Shown one piece after another: positions 1 through 7,722 of a DNA stretch of 54,544 nucleotides. The stretch is from an uncultured Lachnospira sp. GTDB lineage: Bacteria; Bacillota; Clostridia; Lachnospirales; Lachnospiraceae. Every line of letters begins with the position of its first letter. Position 1 is the first letter of the stretch. Below the pieces are notes generated by a model. The model saw only the letters and a list, made by a program, of their open reading frames with translations. It searched no databases and had not been told where the DNA came from. The DNA is taken from assembly GCA_910585095.1 (NCBI GenBank), contig CAJUBU010000017.1, positions 1-54,544 on the forward strand, read 5' to 3'. The position numbers and the translations under genes were made by a program.

Positions 1-255
1 TTTATAGGCATTACAAGCATCTTTTATCGCTTGTTTTGTAACATTATTCGATATAGCTTTCAGCCATTCATATTGATCCATTTTCTTTAATTGAGTAAAT
101 TCTTTTCGCAATTCTCCATCGGATATAAATTTCCCATGAACTTTATAATTTTCTTTTTCTCTCCCTAATGCCCAGTTATAAGCAAATCTGGCGGTATTTG
201 CATATTGAAATAATTTAGTCTTCTGTTTATTGTTTGGCAGTAACATTACTCGCAT
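1..255 (-). CDS. tnpB: TnpB (IS607/IS605-type) N-terminus, cut by window edge
   Basis: Reading leftward from ATG at 255, the first 85 codons give a protein beginning MRVMLLPNNKQKTKLFQYA and containing TARFAYNWALGREKENY, the typical start of TnpB/OrfB, the RNA-guided RuvC-like nuclease of IS200/IS605 and IS607 elements. The RuvC and zinc-ribbon parts lie outside the window, so activity cannot be judged. The start codon overlaps the end of the degenerate tnpA at 227-505 by 29 bases, the usual tnpA-tnpB arrangement of IS607 elements. The guide (omega) RNA would lie downstream of tnpB, also outside the window. Confidence 0.85.
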   Translation of the reverse strand, partial: MRVMLLPNNKQKTKLFQYANTARFAYNWALGREKENYKVHGKFISDGELRKEFTQLKKMDQYEWLKAISNNVTKQAIKDACNAYK

Positions 256-505
256 TGTTTTTATCAATGTTTTCTTCACCATCCTCTATAAGCTCGTTTA
301 CAAATTTTCTTACCCTGCAATAGCCTATTACAAGTCTATCTAAATTAGGCTTTATGCTCATAACTTGATTGAACTGTTCATGTGAATAATATCTGTATCC
401 ATTATTAGATGTATGATGTGGGTGAAGTTTACCATTATTATCCCAATTTCTTAATGTTTGTACTGATACTCCTAATATTTTTGAAAACTCATTGATAAAA
501 TAAAT
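227..505 (-). pseudogene. IS607-type TnpA remnant: MerR-like HTH kept, serine recombinase core deleted
   Basis: An open frame of about 92 codons encodes NEFSKILGVSVQTLRNWD and NGYRYYSHEQFNQV, the MerR-like helix-turn-helix that begins IS607 serine recombinases. It then reaches VIGYCRV, the first catalytic strand, and jumps straight to a C-terminal-looking RKFVNELIEDGEENID. The catalytic serine (normally in YCRVSS) and about 100 residues of catalytic domain are missing, with the frame kept. The frame has no ATG: the codon where a start would be expected (503-505, read on the minus strand) is ATT. Internal deletion plus loss of the start suggests an immobile remnant beside tnpB. Confidence 0.75.
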
Positions 506-664
506 AGTATTTACTTATAATCAAAAACTCCTTATCATGTTTATACTTTATTCTATCAATAAAAAATTATAAAAATCAACACTTATTTATAAATTTTTAT
601 AAGATTATTTTATCAGTTACCATGCCTCTTTTTATAAAATTAAAAATATTTGAAAGGTTTTATA

Positions 665-1414
665 TTAGCTTCTTGCTGCACCGTCTACAGAAAGCACAAC
701 ACCTGTTACATAGCTTGCCATATCGCTTGCGAGATATAAAAAGGCATTAGCGACATCTTCTGGTTCGCCAACACGTCCTAATGGGATAGTTGCTATCAAT
801 GGTTTGATAACTTCATCTGGAAGCGCTGCAACCATATCTGTTTTTGTGACACCTGGTGCAACAGCATTTACACGAATATTATCTTTTCCTAACTCTCTGG
901 CAAGGGATTTTGTTAATCCATTTACTGCAAATTTAGAAGTTGGATATCCAACACCTGAAGGTTGTCCATAAATGCTAACCATAGAGCTTGTATTTAAAAT
1001 TACACCGCCTCCCTGCTCTTTCATTACTTTTGCTGCAGATTGTGCGCAGTTAAATACAGCTGTCACATTAAGTTTTATAATATTATCAAAATCTTCTGGT
1101 TTATAGTCATAAAGACTTCCTCTGGCAGAAATGCCTGCATTATTTACCATAATATCGAATCTACCAAATGTTTCTTTAGTTGTATTAACAGCTTTTTCAA
1201 CTTCTTGAGAGTCTTGTAAATTTGGACATAAACCGATAACTTTGTAATCAGGGTTTAGTTCTTTTAATTTTGTAAGAGCCATATCAACTGTTTCTTGTTT
1301 AGAACCACATAATGCAACACAAGCTCCATTGTCTAAATATGTTTTTACGATTGCAAAACCAATTCCTCTTGTTCCACCAGTTACCATAGCTACTTTACCT
1401 TTTAATAAATCCAT
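665..1414 (-). CDS. SDR-family oxidoreductase, FabG-like (3-oxoacyl-ACP reductase type)
   Basis: A 249-residue short-chain dehydrogenase/reductase. It shows the NAD(P)-binding TGGTRGIG near residue 12, the structural NNAG, the catalytic Ser in NTSSMVS with the YPTSK Tyr/Lys pair, and the PGVTKTDM segment, ending in a C-terminal TGVVLSVDGG-like tail. Full-length relatives are 240-255 residues. The start chosen is ATG at 1414, with GGAGG six bases upstream (1421-1425). The frame stays open upstream for another 53 codons, but that extension is translated from the structured repeat at 1422-1575 and is unlikely to be native. FabG-like enzymes reduce 3-oxoacyl-ACP or related ketones; the isolated position does not identify the substrate. 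Confidence 0.9.
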   Translation of the reverse strand: MDLLKGKVAMVTGGTRGIGFAIVKTYLDNGACVALCGSKQETVDMALTKLKELNPDYKVIGLCPNLQDSQEVEKAVNTTKETFGRFDIMVNNAGISARGSLYDYKPEDFDNIIKLNVTAVFNCAQSAAKVMKEQGGGVILNTSSMVSIYGQPSGVGYPTSKFAVNGLTKSLARELGKDNIRVNAVAPGVTKTDMVAALPDEVIKPLIATIPLGRVGEPEDVANAFLYLASDMASYVTGVVLSVDGAARS

Positions 1415-1421
1415 AAAAAAC

Positions 1422-1575
1422 CTCCATTCTGAAGCGTAGCGTAGGAATTGCGCAATAGAAAAAACTGCTAAAGCAGTTGCGTAGGCGATTTCTATTGTCG
1501 CATCAAGCCCTATTTGTGACGCTTCGGCACAAATAGGCGTGTGAAAAATAAGTGCATCAACATTATTTTTCACAC
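1422..1575 (-). repeat. Structured interspersed repeat, copy A
   Basis: About 154 bp, read on the minus strand from GTGTGAAAAATAATG to GAATGGAGG, closely matching 26381-26546. It contains three inverted repeats: GTGTGAAAAATAA with TTATTTTTCACAC, CCTATTTGTG with CACAAATAGG, and a nested CAATAGAAA with TTTCTATTG that encloses ACTGCTTTAGCAGT. Its downstream end carries the GGAGG used by the SDR gene. A second TGGAGGTTT lies just upstream at 1578-1586, so the element may have inserted into a ribosome site and duplicated it. Confidence 0.85.
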
Positions 1576-1854
1576 TAAACCTCCAAATAATATATTATAG
1601 AAATAAATCCTATTTATAGAATAACACATTATAAAACATAGTCAAGTTATTTTAAATGTTTATTCTTGGTTAAGCGGATATTCGTAATTCGCTTTGCCGA
1701 TTGCTTAAACCATCTAGCTGTTATTGTAACGCAAGTCTTACTGCTCCGCTTATATCTTTATGATATTGAAACAAAAACTTACTTGATGAGATTAAAAAAT
1801 CGTTGTTTTTGAACATTTTTCTTAAAAAACATTAAAATATAATAAAAAAAGTAA
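1576..1854. other. Intergenic region with one imperfect hairpin
   Basis: No gene is visible here. On the minus strand a weak promoter-like TTGACT (1640-1645) lies upstream of the SDR gene. An imperfect inverted repeat at 1668-1711 (GGTTAAGC with GCTTAAACC) is unusually GC-rich for this region. Its minus-strand translation keeps a short open stretch ending NRQSELRISA, which may be a decayed coding or repeat remnant. The rest is AT-rich without features. Confidence 0.4.
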
Positions 1855-1886
1855 TTGACAACTAATGAAAGTTAGCACATACTAAC
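1855..1886 (+). promoter_or_regulatory. feo operon promoter with DtxR-like inverted repeat
   Basis: TTGACA at 1855-1860 is followed after about 18 bases by a weak -10 (ATACTA, 1879-1884). Between and over them lie ACTAAT and the inverted repeat GTTAG-N6-CTAAC (1871-1886). TTAG/CTAA half-sites are typical of DtxR/IdeR/MntR-family metal repressors, and a perfect TTAG...CTAA palindrome also precedes feoB at 2484. Iron-dependent repression is inferred. Confidence 0.5.
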
Positions 1887-2004
1887 AATGAAGTAAATTG
1901 TAAATATCTGCTTGACTGTATAAAAAATATAATTAAAAAAGTAAATAGTGAAGTAATTATAAAGTATATGCTTGACTATAATATGAATGAAAAGGGGTGT
2001 TATT

Positions 2005-2214
2005 ATGCCTTTAACAATGGCAAAACAAGGGGAAGAATGTATTATTAAAAAGGTAGGAGGTAAGACAGAAACAAAAAATTTTTTGGAGACATTAGGATTT
2101 GTTGTAGGCTGTGTTGTAACAGTTGTATCAGAAGTTGGAGGAAATCTTATTGTCTATATTAAGGATTCTAGGATAGCTATTGGCAAAGAAATGGCTAATA
2201 AAATTTTGATATAA
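2005..2214 (+). CDS. feoA: FeoA-family ferrous iron transport accessory protein
   Basis: A 69-residue SH3-like FeoA protein with the pattern MPLTMAKQGEECIIKKVGG, then FLETLGFVVGCVVTVVSEVGGNLIVYIKDSRIAIGKEMANKI. FeoA is a small cytoplasmic partner of FeoB. The start chosen is ATG 2005, because AAAGGGGTG (1991-1999) is correctly spaced for it; an ATG at 1987 would sit ahead of that ribosome site. It is 18 bp from a second feoA at 2233, to which it is diverged, so this is not a recent duplication. Confidence 0.88.
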   Translation: MPLTMAKQGEECIIKKVGGKTETKNFLETLGFVVGCVVTVVSEVGGNLIVYIKDSRIAIGKEMANKILI

Positions 2215-2232
2215 ATATAAAGGAGAAAAAGT

Positions 2233-2451
2233 ATGACATTAAAAGAAGTTGCCTGTGGAAAAACGGTAAAGGTCATTAAGCTTACAGGTGATGGAGCTGT
2301 TAAAAGGCGTATTATGGATATGGGAATAACAAAAGGCATTGAAGTTTTTGTTAGAAAAGTGGCGCCATTGGGAGATCCTGTAGAAATCACAGTAAGAGGC
2401 TATGAACTGTCATTAAGAAAATCGGATGCTCAAATGATTCTTGTTGAATGA
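2233..2451 (+). CDS. feoA: FeoA-family protein, second copy
   Basis: 72 residues, MTLKEVACGKTVKVIKLTG, then GAVKRRIMDMGITKGIEVFVRKVAPLGDPVEI and a closing GYELSLRKSDAQMILVE. This is the canonical FeoA SH3-like fold, with the RRxxDMGxTxG and APLGDPxE signatures. It is preceded by AAAGGAGAAAAAGT. It closely resembles the FeoA part of the fused protein at 24029. Tandem feoA-feoA-feoB order is common in Clostridia; the two FeoAs probably both act with the FeoB at 2550. Confidence 0.93.
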   Translation: MTLKEVACGKTVKVIKLTGDGAVKRRIMDMGITKGIEVFVRKVAPLGDPVEITVRGYELSLRKSDAQMILVE

Positions 2452-2483
2452 TTTTTAGAAGAATTATTTTTTTTATTTACGTG

Positions 2484-2497
2484 TTAGTTATAACTAA
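2484..2497. promoter_or_regulatory. Perfect palindrome upstream of feoB, DtxR-family-like operator
   Basis: TTAGTTATAACTAA is a perfect 14-bp palindrome between feoA and feoB, 53 bp before the feoB start. Its half-sites match those in the feo promoter at 1871-1886. This suggests a metal-responsive repressor site or an internal regulated promoter. The repressor gene itself is not in the window. Confidence 0.5.
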
Positions 2498-2549
2498 TAT
2501 TTAATAGTATGTAGTATCTTTAGTGAGTTTTATAGAAAGGAAGTTAGAT

Positions 2550-4964
2550 ATGTCTATTAAAATAGCATTGGCAGGAAATCCAAATTGTGGAAAAACTACA
2601 TTATTTAATGCTTTGACTGGTTCTAATCAATTTGTTGGAAATTGGCCAGGTGTTACAGTTGAAAAAAAAGAAGGTAAATTAAAGGGATATAAAGATGTAA
2701 CCATAACAGATTTACCAGGTATTTATTCTTTATCTCCCTATACATTAGAGGAAGTTGTGGCAAGAAATTATCTTATTCATGATAAACCAGATGTAATATT
2801 GAACATTATTGATGGCACGAATATTGAGAGAAATTTATATTTGACAACACAGCTTATAGAACTTGGGATTCCAATGGTAATTGCTGTCAATATGATGGAT
2901 ATTGTAAATAAGAATGGCGATAAAATTTATATTGATAAGCTTAGTAAAAAACTTGGCTGTGATGTTGTAGAAATATCTGCTCTAAAAGGTATGGGAATTA
3001 AGGAATTAGCAAATAAAGCCATTGAAGCAGTTGGCAGAAATATTGAAATAAATTACAAATTTCATCCAAGTGTAGAGTCCATTATTGTATCCGTAGAAGA
3101 AAAATTAGGATTATTGGTTGATGAAAAGCAAAAACGATTTTTTGCAATTAAGCTTCTTGAACGAGATGATAAAATTAGTGAACAGTTAGATATTGTTCCA
3201 AATGTTGACGAGGAGATTAAAAATATGGAATTAGAATTTGATGATGATACAGAAAGTATTATTACAAATGAACGATATACATATATATCTTCTATCATAA
3301 AAGATTGCAGCGCAAAAAATAGAAAAAATGAAAAGTTGACGATTTCTGATAAGATTGATAAAGTTGTAACAAATAGAATTTTAGCATTGCCAATATTTTT
3401 GGTGATTATGACACTTGTCTATTATATTTCTGTGACAACAGTTGGTACATGGGCGACAGATTGGACAAATGATGGATTGTTTGGAGATGGTTTTCATTTG
3501 TTTGGCATTGGTTCCTCAGAATATGAGGAGGTTATTGAAAAGTGGGCAAAACAGTCTGTATTTGTTGATGATATAGAAAAACTTATTGAAGAAGCAAATA
3601 ATGCCAATATTGCAGGTGCAGAAGATTTAAAGGGTGCATTTGAAGATAATGATTTTGGTGCATTTGATGAAGCATTAGGCTCTTATGGTGAAAAACTTGC
3701 AAAAGAAGGCTTTGATTTTGAGCCATTATTGCCGCTTGATGAAGATGGTGAGTATATAGAGATGCCAGATACTGCAGATTATGGCGTGTGGATTCCGGGA
3801 ATACCTGTTTTAGTAGAAAATGGACTTGAGGAAATCCATTGTGCGGCATGGCTTCAAGGATTGATTGTTGATGGAATTATTGGCGGTGTTGGTGCTGTTC
3901 TTGGTTTTGTTCCACAAATGCTTGTATTATTTATATTTCTTGCTTTTTTGGAAACTTGTGGATATATGGCAAGAGTTGCATTTATTATGGATAGAATTTT
4001 TAGGAAGTTTGGACTTTCAGGAAAATCATTTATACCTATTTTAATTGGCACAGGATGTGGGGTTCCAGGTATTATGGCATCAAGAACAATTGAAAATGAC
4101 CGTGACCGTAAAATGACAATTATAACAACAACATTTATACCTTGTGGTGCAAAAGTTCCTATTATAACATTAATCACAATGGCTTTGTTTGACGGTGCAT
4201 GGTGGGTTGCTCCAAGCGCTTATATCATTGGAATGGCAGCAATTATTATGTCAGGTATTATTTTAAAAAAGACCAAAATGTTTGCGGGTGAACCTGCTCC
4301 TTTTGTTATGGAGCTTCCAGCTTATCATTTGCCAACAGTGAGCAATATATTAAGAAGTATGTGGGAAAGAGGATTTTCATTTATAAAAAAGGCAGGAACA
4401 ATTATTCTTCTTTCTTCAATATTTATATGGCTAGGTTCTGTATTTGGAAATACAGCAAATGGATTTGGATTTGACCCTGATATGGAATTAGATAACAGTA
4501 TACTTGGTATGATTGGAAATACAATAAAGTTTATTTTTATGCCGCTTGGATTTGGCAATGCAAGAGCAACAGTGGCAACTGTTATGGGGCTTGTTGCAAA
4601 AGAAGAAGTTGTCGGCGTCTTTGGCGTCTTAGATTTTGAGGAACTTATCCCTCTTGCAGGATATTCATTTTTATTGTTTAATCTTCTTTGCGCTCCATGT
4701 TTTGCAGCAATGGGCGCTATAAAAAGAGAGATGAATAATATAAAGTGGTTTTGGTTTGCCATTGGATATCAATGTATATTTGCATATATCATTTCATTTA
4801 TGATATATCAAATTGGAAGTATTTTTATAGGTAATGTCAATGTTGTAGGTGTTATTATAGCATTTGCTTTTCTTGTACTATTTTGTTATATGTTATTTAG
4901 ACCTTATAGAGAAAGTAAAAATTTAAAATTTGATATAAGTAAAGTAATAGGGGTATCTAAATAA
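2550..4964 (+). CDS. feoB: Ferrous iron transporter FeoB
   Basis: About 804 residues. The N-terminal cytoplasmic G domain has G1 GNPNCGKTT, G3 DLPG and G4 NMMD, followed by a helical GDP-dissociation-inhibitor-like region, then a membrane domain with both Gate segments (GTGCGVPGIMASR and FIPCGAKVP) whose cysteines are conserved. The start ATG 2550 follows AGAAAGGAAG; the frame also has a GTG at 2523 without a ribosome site. After the first membrane helix there is an acidic insertion of about 110 residues (about 3470-3840), probably extracytoplasmic and not part of the core family. FeoB imports Fe2+ under anaerobic conditions. It is in an operon with two feoA genes and the Cys-rich gene at 5017. 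Confidence 0.96.
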   Translation: MSIKIALAGNPNCGKTTLFNALTGSNQFVGNWPGVTVEKKEGKLKGYKDVTITDLPGIYSLSPYTLEEVVARNYLIHDKPDVILNIIDGTNIERNLYLTTQLIELGIPMVIAVNMMDIVNKNGDKIYIDKLSKKLGCDVVEISALKGMGIKELANKAIEAVGRNIEINYKFHPSVESIIVSVEEKLGLLVDEKQKRFFAIKLLERDDKISEQLDIVPNVDEEIKNMELEFDDDTESIITNERYTYISSIIKDCSAKNRKNEKLTISDKIDKVVTNRILALPIFLVIMTLVYYISVTTVGTWATDWTNDGLFGDGFHLFGIGSSEYEEVIEKWAKQSVFVDDIEKLIEEANNANIAGAEDLKGAFEDNDFGAFDEALGSYGEKLAKEGFDFEPLLPLDEDGEYIEMPDTADYGVWIPGIPVLVENGLEEIHCAAWLQGLIVDGIIGGVGAVLGFVPQMLVLFIFLAFLETCGYMARVAFIMDRIFRKFGLSGKSFIPILIGTGCGVPGIMASRTIENDRDRKMTIITTTFIPCGAKVPIITLITMALFDGAWWVAPSAYIIGMAAIIMSGIILKKTKMFAGEPAPFVMELPAYHLPTVSNILRSMWERGFSFIKKAGTIILLSSIFIWLGSVFGNTANGFGFDPDMELDNSILGMIGNTIKFIFMPLGFGNARATVATVMGLVAKEEVVGVFGVLDFEELIPLAGYSFLLFNLLCAPCFAAMGAIKREMNNIKWFWFAIGYQCIFAYIISFMIYQIGSIFIGNVNVVGVIIAFAFLVLFCYMLFRPYRESKNLKFDISKVIGVSK

Positions 4965-4994
4965 TGGAAAAATTTTGTTTTTTGTGCAATAAAG

Positions 4995-5013
4995 CAGCGT
5001 AGAAATGGGGGAA
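4995..5013 (+). other. Decayed copy of the GCAGCG leader motif
   Basis: The sequence AAAGCAGCGTAGAAATGGGG directly before the Cys-rich gene matches the 3' part of the leaders before queF and thiG (AAGCAGCGCAGAAATGAGG), and TTTTGTGC a few bases upstream matches their 5' part. The middle, including the pairing partner, is missing. It supplies the GGGGGA ribosome site of the gene at 5017. Confidence 0.5.
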
Positions 5014-5016
5014 ATT

Positions 5017-5154
5017 ATGGGAACAGTGATTGTTGGGATAATCTTAGCAAGTATAGTAGGTTTTATAATAAAAAATATGATAAAGGATAAGAAAGCTGGA
5101 AAATCAATTCAATGTGGAGGAGACTGCAAAAATTGCAGTGGACATTGTCATTGA
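5017..5154 (+). CDS. FeoB-associated Cys-rich membrane protein
   Basis: 45 residues: an N-terminal hydrophobic helix (about residues 3-18, VIVGIILASIVGFIIKNM), a basic KDKKAGK stretch and a C-terminal CGGDCKNCSGHCH cluster. This architecture and position directly after feoB match the small FeoB-associated Cys-rich family, suspected of handling iron or an Fe-S cluster at the membrane. The start ATG 5017 has GGGGGA at 5007-5012; an in-frame ATG at 5005 lies ahead of it. A rho-independent terminator follows. Confidence 0.88.
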   Translation: MGTVIVGIILASIVGFIIKNMIKDKKAGKSIQCGGDCKNCSGHCH

Positions 5155-5181
5155 AGAAAAATAAATATTTTGTTAAAATAT

Positions 5182-5238
5182 AAATTGTGCAGTGTATCTA
5201 TATGAAATATTTTTATAGATAAATTGCACAATTTTTTT
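5182..5238 (+). terminator. Terminator of the feo operon
   Basis: AAATTGTGCA (5182-5191) pairs with TGCACAATTT (5224-5233), enclosing an inner TATCTATA/TTATAGATA stem, and ends in a run of T. Confidence 0.85.
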
Positions 5239-5266
5239 GATTTTATATAATAGTTTATGTTATAAT
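5237..5266 (+). promoter_or_regulatory. Candidate promoter for the hydrogenase-like sensor
   Basis: TTGATT at 5237 and a perfect TATAAT at 5261-5266 are separated by 18 bases, about 108 bp before the start at 5374. Confidence 0.5.
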
Positions 5267-5373
5267 AAGCACAGAAAAGCTGTGAAAAGAGTTTGTAAAA
5301 TAAATAGGATTATTTTTTAAAACTTTCAGTGTAAAATTATATGTTACAATATGAAAATGAAAGGGGTAAAATA

Positions 5374-7329
5374 ATGACATATGAAAACCAAACAGGTTTG
5401 GTATATACAAATGATAAATGTATAGGCTGTAATAAATGTATATCAGTCTGTCCTGTTATAACAGCAAATAGAGCTATTGAGTCTGATGGGCGTCAAAGGA
5501 TTGAAGTAAATGGAGATATGTGTATTGCTTGTGGAGCATGTTTTGATGCATGTGAACATGGCGCAAGAGATTATTATGATGACACAGAACAATTTTTTGA
5601 GGATTTAAGTAAAGGTGAATCGATATCAATATTGTGGGCGCCTGCATTTGCTGCAAATTATCCTGATGAGTATAAGCAAGTATTAGGAGGATTAAAAAAA
5701 CTTGGCGCCAATAGGATAATCAGTGTCAGTTTTGGTGCGGATATTACTACATGGGGCTATATTAAGTATATCACAGAACATCATTTTCAGGGAGGAATAT
5801 CACAACCTTGTCCAGCAATTGTAAATTACATTGAACATAATATACCAGAGTTAATTCCAAGTTTAGTGCCAGTTCACAGTCCTGTAATGTGTGCTGCAAT
5901 ATATGCAAAAAAATATTTGAAATTGACCGATAAGTTTGCGTTTATAAGTCCGTGCATAGCAAAAAAAGATGAGATAAATGACAGTAATACATATGGGTAT
6001 ATTAATTATAATGTGACATTTAAACATTTAATGGAGTATGTCAGAAAGCATAATATTAAAGCAAATCCTGCTCCAAATGAGATTGAATATGGATTAGGGT
6101 CCATTTATCCAATGCCAGGTGGTTTAAAGGAAAATGTATATTGGTTTTGTGGGGAAGAGGTGTTTATTCGTCAGATTGAAGGCGAGAAACACGCATATCA
6201 TTTTTTGGAAGATTATAAAACAAGAGTGCTAAAAGGAAAAGAACTTCCATTTATGGTTGATGCTCTTAATTGTAGTCAAGGATGTATATATGGAACAGGT
6301 ATTGAAGAAGAAAAAAGCAAAACAGATGATATTTTATATGAGTTGCAAAAAATCAAATTAGCAAGTAAAAAGCGAAAGAAGAACAGTGCATGGAGTAAAA
6401 ATGCCTCACCTAAAGACAGACTTCGTAATCTCAATAAACAGTTTGCAAAATTAAATATTAATGATTTTATAAGAAAATATACAGATAAGTCAAAAGGGCA
6501 TGAAATTGAAAGACCAGATGAGATGACATTGAGTAATATTTTTAACAATATGAATAAAGATACCTTTGAAAAACGTAATATTAATTGTAGTGCTTGTGGT
6601 TATGATACCTGTAAAGATATGGCTACAGCAATTCATAATAATTGTAATTATGCAAGCAGTTGTATTCATTATGTAAAAGATATTATTGAAGATGAAAAAG
6701 ATATGTTGGAATCTTTTTCAAAAGAAATTGAAGAAAAAAATGACCAGATGAGTAAAAAAAATTCGGTTATCACTCAAATGGTTCATGAAGCAAATCATTC
6801 ATTTACAACATTAAACAGTTCTATTAATGATATGGTTAGTGGAAATAACAGCAATGCTGAAGAAAGTAGCAGTATCAGTGCAGCTATGGTTGAGGTTGTA
6901 AATTTTTGTAACAGTATGAAAAAATCTTTTGCAGAAATTGATGAATTACTAATTCAATTAGGAAGTAATAATGCTTCTATTACTGATGTTGCAGAACAGA
7001 CAAGTCTTTTATCTTTAAATGCTTCAATTGAGGCGGCAAAAGCAGGAGAGGCAGGGAGAGGATTTGCAGTTGTTGCAGAAGAAATCCGTAAATTGAGTGA
7101 ATCAAGTAATGCTACAGCGGGGGACAGTGATAAAAATAAGGAAGCAATAGCGCAGGCAATGAAACTTCTTACAAGTGAAGCAAATAAATTGGTAAAAATT
7201 ATTGATGATGTAAATCAAAGAATTAGCAATTTGGCAGCAAGTACACAAGAGATAGCAGCTTCTACCACATTGATTGGCAGTATATCAGACCAATTACAAT
7301 CTATGTTTGAAGAAATAAATAAATTATAA
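5374..7329 (+). CDS. [FeFe]-hydrogenase-like iron-sulfur protein fused to a chemoreceptor signalling domain
   Basis: 651 residues in four parts. Residues 16-60 are a double [4Fe-4S] ferredoxin (C16,19,22,26 and C50,53,56,60). Residues about 80-310 are a hydrogenase H-cluster-like domain with L1 SQPCPAIVNYIE (C146), L2 ISPCIAKKDE (C194) and L3 ALNCSQGCIYGTG (C300, C304). Residues 405-430 are a further Fe-S motif, CSACGYDTCKDMA. Residues about 470-640 are a methyl-accepting chemotaxis signalling hairpin (SLNASIEAAKAGEAGRGF, then VVAEEIRKLSESS). All four cysteines that ligate the H-cluster in catalytic enzymes are present, but the proton-relay Cys of TSCCP is Pro and the Trp is absent, as expected of sensory relatives. 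No membrane segment is visible, so it is a soluble receptor. The start ATG 5374 follows GAAAGGGGTAAAATA; an ATG at 5341 lacks a ribosome site. H2 or redox sensing is inferred. Confidence 0.85.
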   Translation: MTYENQTGLVYTNDKCIGCNKCISVCPVITANRAIESDGRQRIEVNGDMCIACGACFDACEHGARDYYDDTEQFFEDLSKGESISILWAPAFAANYPDEYKQVLGGLKKLGANRIISVSFGADITTWGYIKYITEHHFQGGISQPCPAIVNYIEHNIPELIPSLVPVHSPVMCAAIYAKKYLKLTDKFAFISPCIAKKDEINDSNTYGYINYNVTFKHLMEYVRKHNIKANPAPNEIEYGLGSIYPMPGGLKENVYWFCGEEVFIRQIEGEKHAYHFLEDYKTRVLKGKELPFMVDALNCSQGCIYGTGIEEEKSKTDDILYELQKIKLASKKRKKNSAWSKNASPKDRLRNLNKQFAKLNINDFIRKYTDKSKGHEIERPDEMTLSNIFNNMNKDTFEKRNINCSACGYDTCKDMATAIHNNCNYASSCIHYVKDIIEDEKDMLESFSKEIEEKNDQMSKKNSVITQMVHEANHSFTTLNSSINDMVSGNNSNAEESSSISAAMVEVVNFCNSMKKSFAEIDELLIQLGSNNASITDVAEQTSLLSLNASIEAAKAGEAGRGFAVVAEEIRKLSESSNATAGDSDKNKEAIAQAMKLLTSEANKLVKIIDDVNQRISNLAASTQEIAASTTLIGSISDQLQSMFEEINKL

Positions 7330-7620
7330 TAGATAGTGTTAAAATATACTAAAAATAAATTGTTATTTAGATATACACAAATCAAAAAATATATGATATA
7401 TTTCAATTGAAACAATGGATATTTTTATTACATAATTTTATTTATTTTCATTGTTATTTATTGAATTTTACTATAATAAATGATGATAAATAGTTTTATT
7501 GTCATTATAGTTATAGAAGCGTTTAAGGTGGTGATGCTGTCAAAATAAAATAACAAAAAATGATTATTACATTTGAAAAAGCTGCCAGTATAAATTTTGA
7601 TAAGATTTTTTAATATTTTA
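7330..7620. other. AT-rich intergenic region
   Basis: No gene is seen in these 291 bases, which are almost entirely A/T. A slightly GC-richer stretch at about 7517-7590 (GAAGCGTTTAAGGTGGTGA and onward to AGCTGCCAG) could be structured, but it lies upstream of the cohesin promoter and matches nothing I recognise. Confidence 0.35.
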
Positions 7621-7649
7621 TTGACACTTTAGCTTTTAGATGTTATAGT
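7621..7649 (+). promoter_or_regulatory. Sigma-A-type promoter of the cohesin-protein gene
   Basis: Consensus TTGACA (7621-7626), a 17-base spacer and TATAGT (7644-7649), 73 bases before the GTG start at 7723. Confidence 0.8.
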
Positions 7650-7722
7650 CAAACTAACTTTATGTATATTCTGTACATAAAACTAAAAATCTTATTATTA
7701 AATGAAAGAGGAGGAAACACAA

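Noticed and set aside
665..1573. 302-residue form of the SDR protein starting at 1573
   Set aside because: The extra 53 residues are translated from the structured repeat that also occurs at 26381; the SDR core starts at 1414 with its own GGAGG.
3583..4762. Minus-strand frames inside feoB
   Set aside because: They are antisense to a clear FeoB with all its motifs and have low-complexity translations and no ribosome sites.
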